A DNA stretch of 13,421 bases from Spirochaetota bacterium (lineage in GTDB: Bacteria; Spirochaetota; Spirochaetia; Treponematales; Breznakiellaceae): contig JAEXTK010000235.1 in assembly GCA_023406985.1 (NCBI GenBank), positions 1 to 13,421 of the forward strand. The letters are read 5' to 3'. The notes below the pieces were generated by a model. The model worked only from the letters and a program-made list of their open reading frames with translations, ran no database searches and was not told the DNA's origin. The number at the start of each line of letters is the position of its first letter. The stretch's first letter is position 1. Below, one piece after another: positions 13,122-13,421 of the stretch. Made by a program: the position numbers and the translations under genes.

Positions 13122-13421
13122 GTACCGCCTCCCCGCTTCGCGGCGCCCATCGCGCGCGAGAGCGACTCGAGCCGCCGCGCGATCGTTCCGTCTATCCGCT
13201 GCCACCCGTCGAGGAGGCGAACGCCCCCGAGGATGGCCGGATCGACGCGTTCTTCCAGTTCGATGGCCGCGCGGGCCGCCGGCCGCTCCCGCCCCGGAGC
13301 CCGCGCGCGCTCGCGAGCGAGGGCTCGCCCTTGGGCGCGCTCAAGCGCGGCGCGGAGCGCGTCGCGCTCTTCCGCGGTCAGCGGCACCGCCGACTCCGCG
13401 CGGATGCGGACGACGCCGGAC
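13115..13421 (-). CDS. atpH: F1Fo ATP synthase delta subunit, C-terminal part, cut by the window edge
   Basis: Delta links the F1 head to the peripheral stalk. About 102 C-terminal codons are present, open to the right edge, so any start codon inside the window is not the true start. The fragment reads VVRIRAESAVPLTAEERDAL, matching the family's V-x-SA-x-PL motif, and ends with VDPAILGGVRLLDGWQRIDG followed by RRLESL, the conserved DP-x-LLGG and iDGsi region. Between these motifs lies an Arg/Ala-rich stretch (13265-13330) clearly longer than the short turn found in most homologues. The TGA stop overlaps the atpA start by seven bases. Its position before atpA matches the standard atpH-A-G-D-C order. 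The N-terminal helical domain is outside the window. Confidence 0.9.
   Translation of the reverse strand, partial: SGVVRIRAESAVPLTAEERDALRAALERAQGRALARERARAPGRERPAARAAIELEERVDPAILGGVRLLDGWQRIDGTIARRLESLSRAMGAAKRGGGTW
13128..13134 (-). promoter_or_regulatory. Shine-Dalgarno site deciding the atpA start
   Basis: The minus strand has GGGGAGG six bases before the ATG at 13121, inside the last codons of atpH. It supports this start over the longer in-frame alternative to 13205 and suggests coupled translation. Confidence 0.75.

Noticed and set aside
1..13421. Mobile elements, CRISPR arrays, tRNA or rRNA genes, or a novel multi-gene system
   Set aside because: Almost every base belongs to a recognised ATP synthase or amino-acid biosynthesis gene, and the spacers are too short and lack the relevant repeats or structures.

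Overview
The window is ordinary bacterial housekeeping DNA with very high GC (roughly two thirds or more, judged by eye). Every supported gene lies on the minus strand, so transcription runs from the right end to the left. I see no mobile element, CRISPR array, tRNA, rRNA, phage gene or defence gene, and nothing that amounts to a new multi-gene system. The organism cannot be named from this sequence. It is a high-GC bacterium with an F-type ATP synthase, a Thermotoga-like (type I-beta) DAHP synthase and a citramalate synthase, so it probably makes isoleucine from pyruvate without threonine.

Region 1 (right, about 13421 to 8898) is the downstream half of an F1Fo ATP synthase operon in the standard order atpH (partial), atpA, atpG, atpD, atpC. 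The genes overlap or lie 5 to 10 bases apart, and several Shine-Dalgarno sequences overlap the preceding stop codon. The Fo genes and the start of atpH lie beyond the right edge.

Region 2 (8897 to 8670) is a 228-base spacer, strikingly AT-rich for this genome. It holds a cluster of inverted repeats directly after atpC, the likely end of the atp transcript, and a plausible sigma70-type promoter just before the next gene.

Region 3 (8669 to 1) is an amino-acid biosynthesis operon in the order aroF-pheA fusion, ilvN, ilvC, leuA, cimA, leuB, ilvB (partial at the left edge). CimA makes citramalate from pyruvate and acetyl-CoA, and LeuA makes 2-isopropylmalate. LeuB probably serves both chains. IlvB and IlvN form acetohydroxyacid synthase, and IlvC reduces its product. 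The isomerase (leuCD), dihydroxyacid dehydratase (ilvD) and transaminase are not in the window. The operon is headed by a bifunctional DAHP synthase/prephenate dehydratase, which links entry into aromatic synthesis with the phenylalanine branch.

The most noteworthy points are the two-enzyme aromatic fusion with no chorismate mutase between its parts and its placement ahead of branched-chain genes. Others are the separation of ilvN and ilvB to opposite ends of the cluster, several Ala/Gly/Arg-rich insertions in conserved enzymes, and structured spacers after atpC and before ilvC and leuA.
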